Positions 16,439-24,786 of a stretch of DNA of 35,384 nucleotides are shown here, piece by piece. The notes beneath the pieces were generated by a model. It did not search any database, had not been told where the DNA came from, and worked only from the letters and a program-made list of their open reading frames with translations. Source of the stretch: Clostridium sp. CAG:632 (GTDB taxonomy: Bacteria; Bacillota; Clostridia; Lachnospirales; Lachnospiraceae); NCBI GenBank assembly GCA_000431515.1, contig HF991284.1:1-35384 (forward strand). The letters run 5' to 3'. Position 1 is the stretch's first letter. Every line of letters begins with the position of its first letter. A program made the translations under genes and the position numbers.

Positions 16439-17185
16439 ATGAAATTAAAATCAGGTTTCATTGCAAAACGAATGCTCGCAGGCATTTTCACTGCTGTTAT
16501 GATTTTTTCACTGGCCGGCTGTTCTCTGCTCGGCAACAGCAAAAAGACCTATGCCAACTATGTGACCAGCCTGTTAGATGCAAACTACAAAGCAGATTTT
16601 ACGAATTATATGAAGATTACAAAAGCAACGGAAGAAGAAGCACAGTCTGTCTATGATGATGGCATCGATTATCTGGCTGATGCACTGATGACCGCCTACG
16701 GGATCAAAGATGTCGAAGGTTCCGACATTAAGGATCAGTTCAAGACACTGGCTAAAGATGTTTACAGCCATGCCGGCTATGAGGTATCCAATGTCACAAA
16801 TACAGACGGTACTTATACTGTGACTGTTACTATATATCCGATCGACCTTCTTCTGATCACCTATGATGATGTGGTGGCATATATTGAAAACATGAACAAT
16901 CGTGTTGCCGCCGGAGATTATAATGATTATGAACTGGATGCCTATGAGACAGAATATGCACAGGGTATTTTAGACATCCTGACTGCTGCCGTTCCTAATA
17001 TCGGTAATGGCGATGGCGTTGATGTAACTGTTACGATCCAGGATAACGGTGAGTATTACTATATCAGTGATGACGACTTCCTCGCTCTGGATAAGGCAAT
17101 GCTTGCTTCCAAACAGGTAAACGAAAACGGCGAAGATACCTCCGCCGCTTCCGATTCTTCCTCCGAGTCAGGTTCAGAAAATTAA
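16439..17185 (+). CDS. Lipoprotein of unknown function
   Basis: A 248-residue protein with a lipoprotein signal (basic N-terminus, hydrophobic core, LAGC with Cys28). The mature region is acidic, mixed alpha/beta, with a predicted central domain (about 40-215), and ends in a Ser/Glu-rich tail. It resembles the many small cell-surface lipoproteins of Lachnospiraceae, but I cannot name a family. AGGAGG precedes ATG 16439; a TATACT at 16377-16382 may be its -10, without a good -35. Its TAA stop abuts the stop of the convergent PEGA gene with no base between. Confidence 0.8.
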   Translation: MKLKSGFIAKRMLAGIFTAVMIFSLAGCSLLGNSKKTYANYVTSLLDANYKADFTNYMKITKATEEEAQSVYDDGIDYLADALMTAYGIKDVEGSDIKDQFKTLAKDVYSHAGYEVSNVTNTDGTYTVTVTIYPIDLLLITYDDVVAYIENMNNRVAAGDYNDYELDAYETEYAQGILDILTAAVPNIGNGDGVDVTVTIQDNGEYYYISDDDFLALDKAMLASKQVNENGEDTSAASDSSSESGSEN

Positions 17186-18634
17186 TTATCTTCTTGTCAT
17201 AAGCGAATCAAATGTTTTCAATGGATCGAAGGAATAGGTTTCATCCTTACCATCATCCTTACACTGAATCGTATAACTCTTAACCAGGCAGCCGGTCTTG
17301 CTGAATGTAACGACATGGCTGCCTACTGTTTTGTCAAATGTACAAGGCACTGTTCCTTTTAAGTCTCCATCCACATAACAATATGCGCCAACCGGTGCGG
17401 TGATCGTCACCGTATTACCGGTTTTCTTTATCTCTGTTGTTCCGGTAGAGCTTTCTGTCGTTGTGGCAGAACCACCGGATGTGGATGTTGTAGTCTCTCC
17501 TGCCGTTGTACTGCCGGATTCTGTGGTTCCGGAAGACCCTTCCGTTGTCACAACTCCCATACCGCTTGTAGTTCCGGTTCCCGTACCGCCGCCGGAGGTC
17601 GTTCTCGTACCCGCACCTGCCGTAGTTCCGGAAGATGATGAGGACTCTTCTGAACGTACCAGCTCTATATTGAATATCTTATACGCTGCATCAACCTTGA
17701 AATATCCTTCTTTGGTCTCATAACCATCTGCGCTCACGCGAATATGATGTTTACCATAGGTCAGCTCCACAACATCTGCAGTATTGATCACTTCTCCGTC
17801 TACGATCACTTTAGCTGTTGCCGGAGTCACATTAAAGAACAAGCTTCCGACCGGATCCGGTGCGATCTGCAGCTCCATCAGATTCGCCACACATTCCTGA
17901 TCTCTGGTAACTACTACATTCTTATAGCCGCTATGGCTTCCCTTGGTAATCTTTAACTTATAAGTGCCTTCCCGCACTGTCAGAAGCATATCCTCCGTTA
18001 CCGGCACGATCACATCATAGCCAATCTCGATCATGCCGCCGATATAAGTATCATAATTCTCAAGCTTTACATATCCATGCCCCAGATCAACCGTCAGGGA
18101 ACAGAGCTTGCCTCCGTAGCCTCTGGCCGTCAGCTGATCCTCCTTGCAGATCTCATTATTCCGGATCAGCTCATCCCCGGACACTACAATCAGATCATTG
18201 GTATACTGGTAAATCTGATTTAGGATCGTTGCCTGCCGATTGCCGGCATCGAACTCAAATCCGGAAATATTCCGCACCTCCCATGCATCCGGATCGATCT
18301 GTACCTCCAGAAGCTTATTGTTCAATGTGTTATAAACAATATCTACGATCTGTCCCACCTTTAACTGAGAACCGGATATGATCTCCTTGTGCTTATTCCG
18401 GACATCCACGCCATTGTTATACAGCAGGTCATATTCCTTCCCGTCTGTTACGGATACGAATGACATGGTTCCCGCTTCCAGATCCATGCTCTTGATCACC
18501 GCAACCGCATCTGCCGACTGTGCATATGGATCATATGCCTCGGTCATATCCTCCGCCGGCTGCCGTCCGCAGCCACCACAGAGTAACAGCAGACATAGCA
18601 GTCCAAGTAATCCAATATATTCTCTTATCTTCAT
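17186..18634 (-). CDS. PEGA-domain lipoprotein with Ser/Thr/Gly linker
   Basis: A 482-residue exported protein. The signal peptide ends in CGGC (Cys22), an acceptable though atypical lipobox. The region to about residue 255 is beta-rich and unassigned. A PEGA domain (about 263-328; SLFFNVTP..VIVDGE..YGKHHIRVSADGYET) is followed by a long Ser/Thr/Gly linker (about 332-400) and a second PEGA-like repeat (about 408-470; PVGAYCYVDGDLKGT). PEGA domains are found on surface and S-layer-associated proteins. The linker looks like a cell-wall spacer, perhaps glycosylated. Its own promoter lies at 18677-18705, and GAGGTAACAT precedes ATG 18634. Confidence 0.85.
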   Translation of the reverse strand: MKIREYIGLLGLLCLLLLCGGCGRQPAEDMTEAYDPYAQSADAVAVIKSMDLEAGTMSFVSVTDGKEYDLLYNNGVDVRNKHKEIISGSQLKVGQIVDIVYNTLNNKLLEVQIDPDAWEVRNISGFEFDAGNRQATILNQIYQYTNDLIVVSGDELIRNNEICKEDQLTARGYGGKLCSLTVDLGHGYVKLENYDTYIGGMIEIGYDVIVPVTEDMLLTVREGTYKLKITKGSHSGYKNVVVTRDQECVANLMELQIAPDPVGSLFFNVTPATAKVIVDGEVINTADVVELTYGKHHIRVSADGYETKEGYFKVDAAYKIFNIELVRSEESSSSSGTTAGAGTRTTSGGGTGTGTTSGMGVVTTEGSSGTTESGSTTAGETTTSTSGGSATTTESSTGTTEIKKTGNTVTITAPVGAYCYVDGDLKGTVPCTFDKTVGSHVVTFSKTGCLVKSYTIQCKDDGKDETYSFDPLKTFDSLMTRR

Positions 18635-18676
18635 ATGTTACCTCACATTCTCATAATGCGTCTTCAAATTGTAACT

Positions 18677-18705
18677 ATTGTACCATTTCTTAAGTTATTT
18701 GTAAA
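18677..18705 (-). promoter_or_regulatory. Promoter of the PEGA lipoprotein gene
   Basis: TTTACA (18700-18705), 17 bp, TACAAT (18677-18682) on the minus strand. The -35 box falls inside the last codons of the CotS-like gene. Confidence 0.65.
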
Positions 18706-19688
18706 TTTAAGCCAAACCGCTCCCGATAGCATCTTAACAATTCCCGCTTGCCGGACTCCTGCCGGATAATCGTCTGCAGCTTCTCATAAGTCTTCGGCGG
18801 CACCCAGGCCTTATTCATATTGTTATATTGATTGGAGATTTTCCAGAACTTCTCCGGATACCACAGCAGATAATAAATAAACTGATAATCCGCTCTGCCT
18901 AACGGAATCCGCTGTTGATATGCTTCGATCAGCCGGAATAGCAGCTCCGGCTGATAATCATTCTTCTCCATAGCCTTGCGAAGAAATGTATAAAGATCCG
19001 TTAATTGATTATCGACCATAAAATGTTCAAAGTTAACAGTTGCCATGCCATCTTTTAAAATCAGAACATTATGCTGATGATATGCGCCATGACAATAATA
19101 CCTCCGTCCCGCTCCTTCCTCCGTATGCACTGCTGCCAGCTGCCGGAGTGCAGCTTCACCCTGATTGTAGAAATCATCAAAACAGGAAAGATAAAGATAA
19201 TCAAACTCTGACTTTGTTGCAATCTTACGCATATAGCTACGCACCCGCCGCATTTCCTGATTATGCCGTTCAAATGTTTTCAGCACCTTCAGATCTTTCC
19301 CCGCATTTTCCGGTTGAATCTCCTTCAATGCCATATGTAGATCGCTCAGGTTCAGAACTGCTGCGATCATATCTCCTTCCTGATGAATATTACACTCTCT
19401 GCCCTCAAAATACTCTTTCAGAACATACGGTGTATGATATCGGTCACAGGTGATCAGTTCCCCATCTTTGTTTCGGATCAGGCGGTCCGTGTTATGATAG
19501 CCTGTTGCATATAATGCTTCTTTTAACTGGGCCTCCTGCTCCAGCCGGCTCTCAGAGGTTTCTAATGGCCGGAGTGCCCGAATCCCCTGATCGGTACGCA
19601 GAACGGTCATACCACGCCCCTTATACATACTTGAAATGCTCATCTCATAGCATTCCCATACTTCCGATAATTTCTCAGACAAAATCAT
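18690..19688 (-). CDS. CotS-family kinase-like protein with altered catalytic loop
   Basis: A 332-residue cytoplasmic protein of the CotS/YsxE/YutH group (aminoglycoside-phosphotransferase fold), linked in Bacillus to the spore coat. The N-lobe has MYKGRGMTVLRTDQG and a Lys-containing LKEYFEGRE; the C-lobe has YCHGAYHQHNVL and ATVNFEHF. The usual catalytic Asp of HGD is Ala (A202, codon GCA) and the metal-binding Asp is Glu or Asn (NFE, 219-221), so catalysis is doubtful. ATG 19688 is chosen because the family domain begins there. ATG 19733 would add 15 residues that look like translated hairpin (19686-19729). It follows cca directly and precedes the PEGA lipoprotein gene. Confidence 0.75.
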   Translation of the reverse strand: MILSEKLSEVWECYEMSISSMYKGRGMTVLRTDQGIRALRPLETSESRLEQEAQLKEALYATGYHNTDRLIRNKDGELITCDRYHTPYVLKEYFEGRECNIHQEGDMIAAVLNLSDLHMALKEIQPENAGKDLKVLKTFERHNQEMRRVRSYMRKIATKSEFDYLYLSCFDDFYNQGEAALRQLAAVHTEEGAGRRYYCHGAYHQHNVLILKDGMATVNFEHFMVDNQLTDLYTFLRKAMEKNDYQPELLFRLIEAYQQRIPLGRADYQFIYYLLWYPEKFWKISNQYNNMNKAWVPPKTYEKLQTIIRQESGKRELLRCYRERFGLNLQIT

Positions 19689-19729
19689 CCCCCCATAAGC
19701 CTTTCTACGTTCTATCTTATGAGGGGATG
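19686..19729 (-). terminator. Hairpin between cca and the CotS-like gene
   Basis: Arms 19686-19699 and 19716-19729 pair over 14 bp with one G-U wobble and a 16-nt loop. On the minus strand it is followed by ATTTTGTCT, a weak terminator tail. The start codon ATG 19688 lies in its 3' arm. It may end the cca transcript, or control translation of the next gene. Confidence 0.55.
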
Positions 19730-19746
19730 TCATAATTCATTCCGGG

Positions 19747-21099
19747 TTATAAAACTTTGTCCTTCAGATACTTCTGCCGTACGATATTTTCCAGCTTCTC
19801 TACTGTGTTCAACTGCGGATCTTCCAGTACCTGCTGTAACAGGTCATTCAGAATCTGTCCCATGGCAGGTCCCGGCTGTACACCCATCCGGATCAGAGCC
19901 TTACCATCGATCCTCAAATCTTTAATTGCCAGACATTCACCATCTTTCACAATTTCACGATATAGTTCCAGTAATTTCTCATAGTCTGCCTGCTTCTTCT
20001 CCGCTTCGTAATCGCTCTGTCCCAGCATATCCGCCCGGCGGAGCTTCGCATAATCTTCAAATAGATTCGGTCCCATCTGATTCAGGGCATGACGCAGAGA
20101 CTTCTTCGTCACCCTGCCATCGATTCCATAATCATGCCAGGCTACCAGTCGTTCCACTCTGTGAATCGTATCGTTATCCAGTTTCATCCGGCGAAGCACC
20201 TGACGTGCGATTTCACTACCCGCCTTCGGATGTCCGTAGAAATGATCCGTACCATTCTCATCCGTTGTCCGGCACATCGGCTTTGCCGAATCATGTAACA
20301 GCGCCGCCCATCGAAGCACCGGATCCGCTTCTATATTCTGCATCACGGCAACCGTATGCCGTCCCACATCATACTTATGATACATTGTATGCTGCGGAGT
20401 CTTCATCATAACGTCAAACTCCGGTAACACAATGGCGGTAATTCCCAGTTCCCAGGCATCCAGAATCCTCTCCGGATGATCGGATGTGATCAGCTTGGTA
20501 AGCTCTGTCTGAATCCGCTCTGCACTGATATCTTTTAAGAACTGCGCCTGTTCCCGGATTGCCTGTCCGGTATCTTCTTCTATCGCAAAATCCAGCTGTG
20601 CTGCAAACCGCACTGCCCGCAGGATCCGCAGGGCATCTTCATCAAACCGTTCCTGTGGTACTCCGACACACCGTATGATTCCTCTCTCCAGATCTGCAAG
20701 TCCGCCAAACTCATCTATGACTCCGTCCTGATCATTATATGCCATTGCATTGATCGTAAAGTCACGTCGTTTCAGATCCTCTGTCAAACTGGCGGTAAAT
20801 GTTACTTCAGTCGGTCTGCGATGATCCTGATATTTCCCATCCACCCGATAAGTGGTAACCTCATATCCCGTCTTGTTCATCATTACCGTTACGGTTCCAT
20901 GCTCGATCCCCGTATCTATTGTCCTTCGGAACAGACTCTTTGTCTGCTCCGGCGTCGCCGAGGTTGTAATATCCCAGTCCTGTGGCTGTTTGTTCAGGAT
21001 ACTGTCCCGGACGCATCCTCCTACAATATATGCCTCATATCCATTCTGCGTCAGTGTCTCGATTATATATTTCGCTGCCTCCGGCATCTGAATCTTCAT
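19747..21099 (-). CDS. cca: CCA tRNA nucleotidyltransferase
   Basis: Adds or repairs the 3' CCA of tRNAs. A 450-residue class II enzyme with the nucleotidyltransferase head GGCVRD (27-32) and metal-binding DWD (41-43), then RRDFTINAMAY, the PolyA_pol RNA-binding part (EDALRILRAVRFAAQL), and a C-terminal HD domain (RWAALLHDSAKP) as in many Firmicutes. The HD part suggests added phosphatase activity. ATG 21099 has a TGGAGA site. A promoter with 17-bp spacing lies at 21151-21179. Confidence 0.95.
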   Translation of the reverse strand: MKIQMPEAAKYIIETLTQNGYEAYIVGGCVRDSILNKQPQDWDITTSATPEQTKSLFRRTIDTGIEHGTVTVMMNKTGYEVTTYRVDGKYQDHRRPTEVTFTASLTEDLKRRDFTINAMAYNDQDGVIDEFGGLADLERGIIRCVGVPQERFDEDALRILRAVRFAAQLDFAIEEDTGQAIREQAQFLKDISAERIQTELTKLITSDHPERILDAWELGITAIVLPEFDVMMKTPQHTMYHKYDVGRHTVAVMQNIEADPVLRWAALLHDSAKPMCRTTDENGTDHFYGHPKAGSEIARQVLRRMKLDNDTIHRVERLVAWHDYGIDGRVTKKSLRHALNQMGPNLFEDYAKLRRADMLGQSDYEAEKKQADYEKLLELYREIVKDGECLAIKDLRIDGKALIRMGVQPGPAMGQILNDLLQQVLEDPQLNTVEKLENIVRQKYLKDKVL

Positions 21100-21150
21100 A
21101 TTCGTTTCTCCATTAATTCCTTACAAAATCTATCTTTACCATGTGTTATC

Positions 21151-21179
21151 ATTTTAATCAATTCCTTTTGTAAAGTCAA
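21151..21179 (-). promoter_or_regulatory. Promoter of cca
   Basis: TTGACT (21174-21179), 17 bp, TAAAAT (21151-21156) on the minus strand, just after the GGDEF gene. It makes cca independent of the mannan operon. No clear terminator separates the two. Confidence 0.65.
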
Positions 21180-21217
21180 TGAAACTGCCTGATTCATACC
21201 GGCTACGTATGCTACCT

Positions 21218-23158
21218 TTATGCTTTCATAATATCTTTTGTCCGCAGCTTCTTTGCCTCATAGAGATCACTATCTGCATATTCCAGCAAATCAGAAAACC
21301 GACATCCCGTCGTAAAGCTCTGCGTATATCCACCCAGCGTCATCCGTACATAGTACGGCTTTTCACATTTTTCATTAAATGCTGCCATGCATTCCGCAGC
21401 CTGCTTTCTTAAGTGATTCATATCGATCGGAGTCTCCCGGATTACAAATACCACGAACTCATCTCCGCCAATTCGTCCGATAATATCCGTATTTCGGTCG
21501 AAGATCTGCTTTAACATCCCTGCAATAGACCGCAGGGCAAAATCTCCTTCCTTATGTCCGAACCGGTCATTTACAATCTTTAAATTATCCATATCCGCAT
21601 ACACAGCCAGCAGGTATTTCCCCTGATTCCGTACATCCCGCAGTACCCGTTCCACCTGGCTCTCCAGACCGCGGCGGTTTAAGAGTCCGGTCAGTTCATC
21701 CCGCTTAGACGCACTATCAAGCTGGATATTATGCAGCTCCAACTGATATAAGCTGTCTTCCAGCTGTTTCTGAATATCCTCCTGATTATGAAGGAGCTTT
21801 AACATACGGACTGCTGCACTCATCTGATAAGATAAGGACTCCAGATAATAATTCTTATCATAATTCATCTCCATCATCAGCAGTCCATACTGGGTATCTG
21901 TCGTAAACAGATCCAACAATACCATCGTATACCGCCTGTTCGGCAAATATTCATGACTGCATAGCTCCTGTACCGAATATTCCTGGCAATGTTTCGGGAT
22001 TGCCATTACATTTCCTTCACAGGAATAGGCCTTTAGCAACAGTCGCTCCGGTTTCCTCCAGTTCTCTTCCTGCAGATGGATCACAGGCACAGGAAACAGC
22101 CACAGATACGCATTCTGTATCTGCAGCATATAAAGTCTTTCCAACAGAGTCGCGTAATTCTGATCCGCATATTTATCAAAATTAAACATATCTCTGGTTA
22201 TCATATTTACCGCATGATTGTCTGCCAAAAACCGTTCAATCGACATATCCGTTAACGGTTCATACTCTACAGACATCGTTTCCTCCGGTGCCCCTGCCGA
22301 CGCCCTCGGAATAAACGTAACCGGTACGCGGTGCTCAATCGGCTGTCCCTTCAGTAAATGACAGATGCCTTCACGCACCGCCTGTCCCCCCAGTCTGGTT
22401 GCATCTGCACGTACAGTCGACAATGAAGGCTGCAACCGATATGCATAAGATAGATCATCATATCCCACAACTGCGATATCCTCACCAATCCGGACTCCCC
22501 GCTCCTGCAAAACCTCATAAACACAATATGCCACTTCATCATTTACGCATAGAATAGCATCCAGCTCCGGATTCTGGTCAATCAGCTGTTCTACCTCTTC
22601 CCGGCAGAATCTGGACATATTACAATACCTGATCTGCTGCTCACCCAGCTCCAGCCCATGCCGTTCCAAGGTTTCCTTCCAGGCTGTAAGTCTCTCACGT
22701 GCCTCACAGTTATCCATATATCCGGCCATACAGGTTATCTTCCTTCTTCCCATAGAAAGCAGATATTCTACAGCTGCCAGACAGCCGGATGCATTATCAT
22801 ACATGATATTCTCATATCCCTCAATCTCTGAAGCAATCGTTATAATCGGTATCGAGCCAAAATAGTCCAGGAACTTTTTACGCCGCTTGTCTGTAGACAA
22901 ATATCCAATGGAACCGATCGTTACGACTAACAAATCGATTTCTTCCGGATTTACATATGTAAATAATGTATTATACTGGTAGTCATACTGGATTCCATCA
23001 AATATCTCAAGATTCCGGTCAATATATTTTCCCGGAAAAATAATCATATTTACATCCAGCTCCTCCGCTGCCTGCATAGCCCCCCGGCAGATTCCCCGGC
23101 TAAAGTCATCTGCCACATCTGCCAGAAATAATCCAACTGTTAATCGCTTGTTTTCCAT
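21218..23158 (-). CDS. LacI-like sugar-sensing domain fused to GGDEF diguanylate cyclase
   Basis: A 646-residue cytoplasmic protein without signal peptide or membrane segment. Residues 5-280 form a type I periplasmic-binding/LacI effector fold (VGLFLADVADDFSRGICRG, later AVVGYDDLSYAYRLQPSLS and STVRADATRLG), but with no DNA-binding helix-turn-helix. A middle region (about 290-460) may be GAF-like. A coiled segment (460-486) leads to the GGDEF domain (487-646): DELTGLLNRRG, DNLKIVNDRFGH, intact active site GGDEF (564-568) and inhibitory I-site RNTD (555-558). It should make c-di-GMP in response to a cytoplasmic ligand, probably a sugar. It lies 21 bp after the esterase gene at the end of the mannan operon, with AAGGGG before ATG 23158. 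Ligand and target are inference. Confidence 0.9.
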   Translation of the reverse strand: MENKRLTVGLFLADVADDFSRGICRGAMQAAEELDVNMIIFPGKYIDRNLEIFDGIQYDYQYNTLFTYVNPEEIDLLVVTIGSIGYLSTDKRRKKFLDYFGSIPIITIASEIEGYENIMYDNASGCLAAVEYLLSMGRRKITCMAGYMDNCEARERLTAWKETLERHGLELGEQQIRYCNMSRFCREEVEQLIDQNPELDAILCVNDEVAYCVYEVLQERGVRIGEDIAVVGYDDLSYAYRLQPSLSTVRADATRLGGQAVREGICHLLKGQPIEHRVPVTFIPRASAGAPEETMSVEYEPLTDMSIERFLADNHAVNMITRDMFNFDKYADQNYATLLERLYMLQIQNAYLWLFPVPVIHLQEENWRKPERLLLKAYSCEGNVMAIPKHCQEYSVQELCSHEYLPNRRYTMVLLDLFTTDTQYGLLMMEMNYDKNYYLESLSYQMSAAVRMLKLLHNQEDIQKQLEDSLYQLELHNIQLDSASKRDELTGLLNRRGLESQVERVLRDVRNQGKYLLAVYADMDNLKIVNDRFGHKEGDFALRSIAGMLKQIFDRNTDIIGRIGGDEFVVFVIRETPIDMNHLRKQAAECMAAFNEKCEKPYYVRMTLGGYTQSFTTGCRFSDLLEYADSDLYEAKKLRTKDIMKA

Positions 23159-23179
23159 AACTCCACCCCTTGATTTCTT

Positions 23180-24688
23180 TTACAGCTTTCTTCGGAACGG
23201 TGCTACCGGTAAACCATAGATGTCAAATAACGTTACCTGTCCAAAATTCACATATGCATATCTTACATACTGCGGTGCGGAAACTTCAGCACTGTGCACG
23301 ATCACCTCATGCTCTCCGCATAATTCTGCCTGTGCCGGGTAATAAGCTTCATCCGCTCCCGCCAGCTCAAATAATGCGATCTCTGTTCCCTTCACCTGTA
23401 ACGGCTGTCCGCTGAAGGTAACCCGGACCTGTGCATCCTCTCCGGCTACTGTCTGCATCTTCGGTCCATCCGCATGGCATGGTCTGCCATATACATGCTC
23501 CAGACAAAGAGCAGCCATCCGGTCACCGACGGTTAACTTATCTGTCGGATGAATATTATCGAACTCACCACAATCGATCAGTACATTCATATAAGTATTC
23601 GGAATCTGTTCTGCGATCTTCGCCTGTTGTTCTCTTAATCTTGCCCAGTTTCTGTCATCCGCTTCATGATTTGCAATATACATCGGAAGCTGTGTCAGCA
23701 CAAACGGCGCATCTGCCTCTCTCCATTTCTCTCTCCAGCAGCGGATCAAGGATTCCATCAGAATTCCATATGCTTCCGGAAGATACGTGTCCTCTTCTCC
23801 CTGATAATACCAGAATCCTCGCAGTGTATATGGAATCACTCTCTCCATCATGCCGTAATAAGGGTTTGTCGGTCTGAAATTCGAAGTAAGCCCTGCCGGC
23901 TGTGGCCATGGACAGATTCCGACATGCTCATTTAAATACTCCCAGGTCACATCCGGATTCTTCGCCCGCTCTGCCTGCACTCCGTCATCCCAGGTCTTCC
24001 ACTGACGATTGTACTCTGCCATTTCTGCCTGATATTCTTCTTCTGTCTTATCCCCAATCTGCTCTGCATAACGTCTGATGTATCCACGTCCTTCTTCTGT
24101 CAGGTTTAACGTATCATTGTCCATCCAGCAGGTAACCGATGTGCCACCGATATAGCAGTCGACCACGCCCACCGGCACCTGAAGTTCTTCCTGTAACCGT
24201 CTTGCACAGAAATAGGCAACCGCCGATACGTCTCCCGCCTGCTCCGGTGTACATACTTTCCATAGCTGCTTCTCCTGTTGTGCAAGAACCTCATCTGTCA
24301 GCGCACCTGTCTTAACCACATTATAGAACCGGAGCAGCTCATGATCCGCAGCCTTTACCTGATTCGCACCATCATCACTGTTTATCAGCTCCAACTCCAT
24401 ATTGGACTGTCCACCGGCCAGCCAGACCTCTCCGACCAGAACATCCCGGAAGATTCTGGTTTCACCATCACAGATCACCTGTAACTCATACGGACCACCT
24501 GCCGTCATCGGTTCCAGCTGCAGGCTCCACCTGCCGTCTGCCACCTTCGTCTCTACATTCTGTCCTTCTATTTTTGCCTGAATTGTCTTTCCTTCTATGC
24601 CGGTTCCCCACAGATTGATCTTCTTATTCCGCTGCAATACCATATGATCACTGAACATCTGTGATACCGTAAATCGGTTCTTCTCCAT
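23180..24688 (-). CDS. SGNH carbohydrate acetylesterase (sialate O-acetylesterase-like)
   Basis: A 502-residue cytoplasmic esterase (no signal peptide) of the SASA/DUF303 group. A beta-rich N-terminal domain (1-80) precedes the SGNH core: GQSNME (93-98) with the nucleophile Ser95, GGTSVTCW, the YYQGEEDTY block and the catalytic Asp377/His380 in DNIHPTDK. The family removes acetyl groups from sugars. Its place among mannan phosphorylases suggests acetylated mannooligosaccharides as substrate, as with the intracellular mannan esterases described in Roseburia (inference). The frame extends to 24736, but the AGGAGG site fits ATG 24688 (residue 17 of the longer frame), and the longer start lies inside a hairpin. 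Confidence 0.85.
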   Translation of the reverse strand: MEKNRFTVSQMFSDHMVLQRNKKINLWGTGIEGKTIQAKIEGQNVETKVADGRWSLQLEPMTAGGPYELQVICDGETRIFRDVLVGEVWLAGGQSNMELELINSDDGANQVKAADHELLRFYNVVKTGALTDEVLAQQEKQLWKVCTPEQAGDVSAVAYFCARRLQEELQVPVGVVDCYIGGTSVTCWMDNDTLNLTEEGRGYIRRYAEQIGDKTEEEYQAEMAEYNRQWKTWDDGVQAERAKNPDVTWEYLNEHVGICPWPQPAGLTSNFRPTNPYYGMMERVIPYTLRGFWYYQGEEDTYLPEAYGILMESLIRCWREKWREADAPFVLTQLPMYIANHEADDRNWARLREQQAKIAEQIPNTYMNVLIDCGEFDNIHPTDKLTVGDRMAALCLEHVYGRPCHADGPKMQTVAGEDAQVRVTFSGQPLQVKGTEIALFELAGADEAYYPAQAELCGEHEVIVHSAEVSAPQYVRYAYVNFGQVTLFDIYGLPVAPFRRKL

Positions 24689-24727
24689 ATCATTTTCCTC
24701 CTGTTTTCTGTTTTTATGGAAAGTAAA

Positions 24728-24745
24728 CGCCCGCATACGCGGGCG
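24728..24745 (-). terminator. GC-rich hairpin between the phosphorylase and esterase genes
   Basis: CGCCCGC (24728-24734) pairs with GCGGGCG (24739-24745) around ATAC. On the minus strand TTTACTTTCC follows, so it may be a partial terminator or mRNA-stability element, lowering expression of the esterase and GGDEF genes. Confidence 0.55.
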
Positions 24746-24786
24746 CTAAGGGATTTTCAGCTGTTTCTTCAAGAATTCTGTCGTCT

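Noticed and set aside
21218..23158. Reading the GGDEF protein as a LacI transcription factor
   Set aside because: There is no helix-turn-helix; the sugar-binding fold begins at residue 5 and the C-terminus is a cyclase.
24689..24736. Longer N-terminus for the esterase (start 24736)
   Set aside because: It would start inside a GC-rich hairpin and translate the ribosome site; AGGAGG fits ATG 24688.
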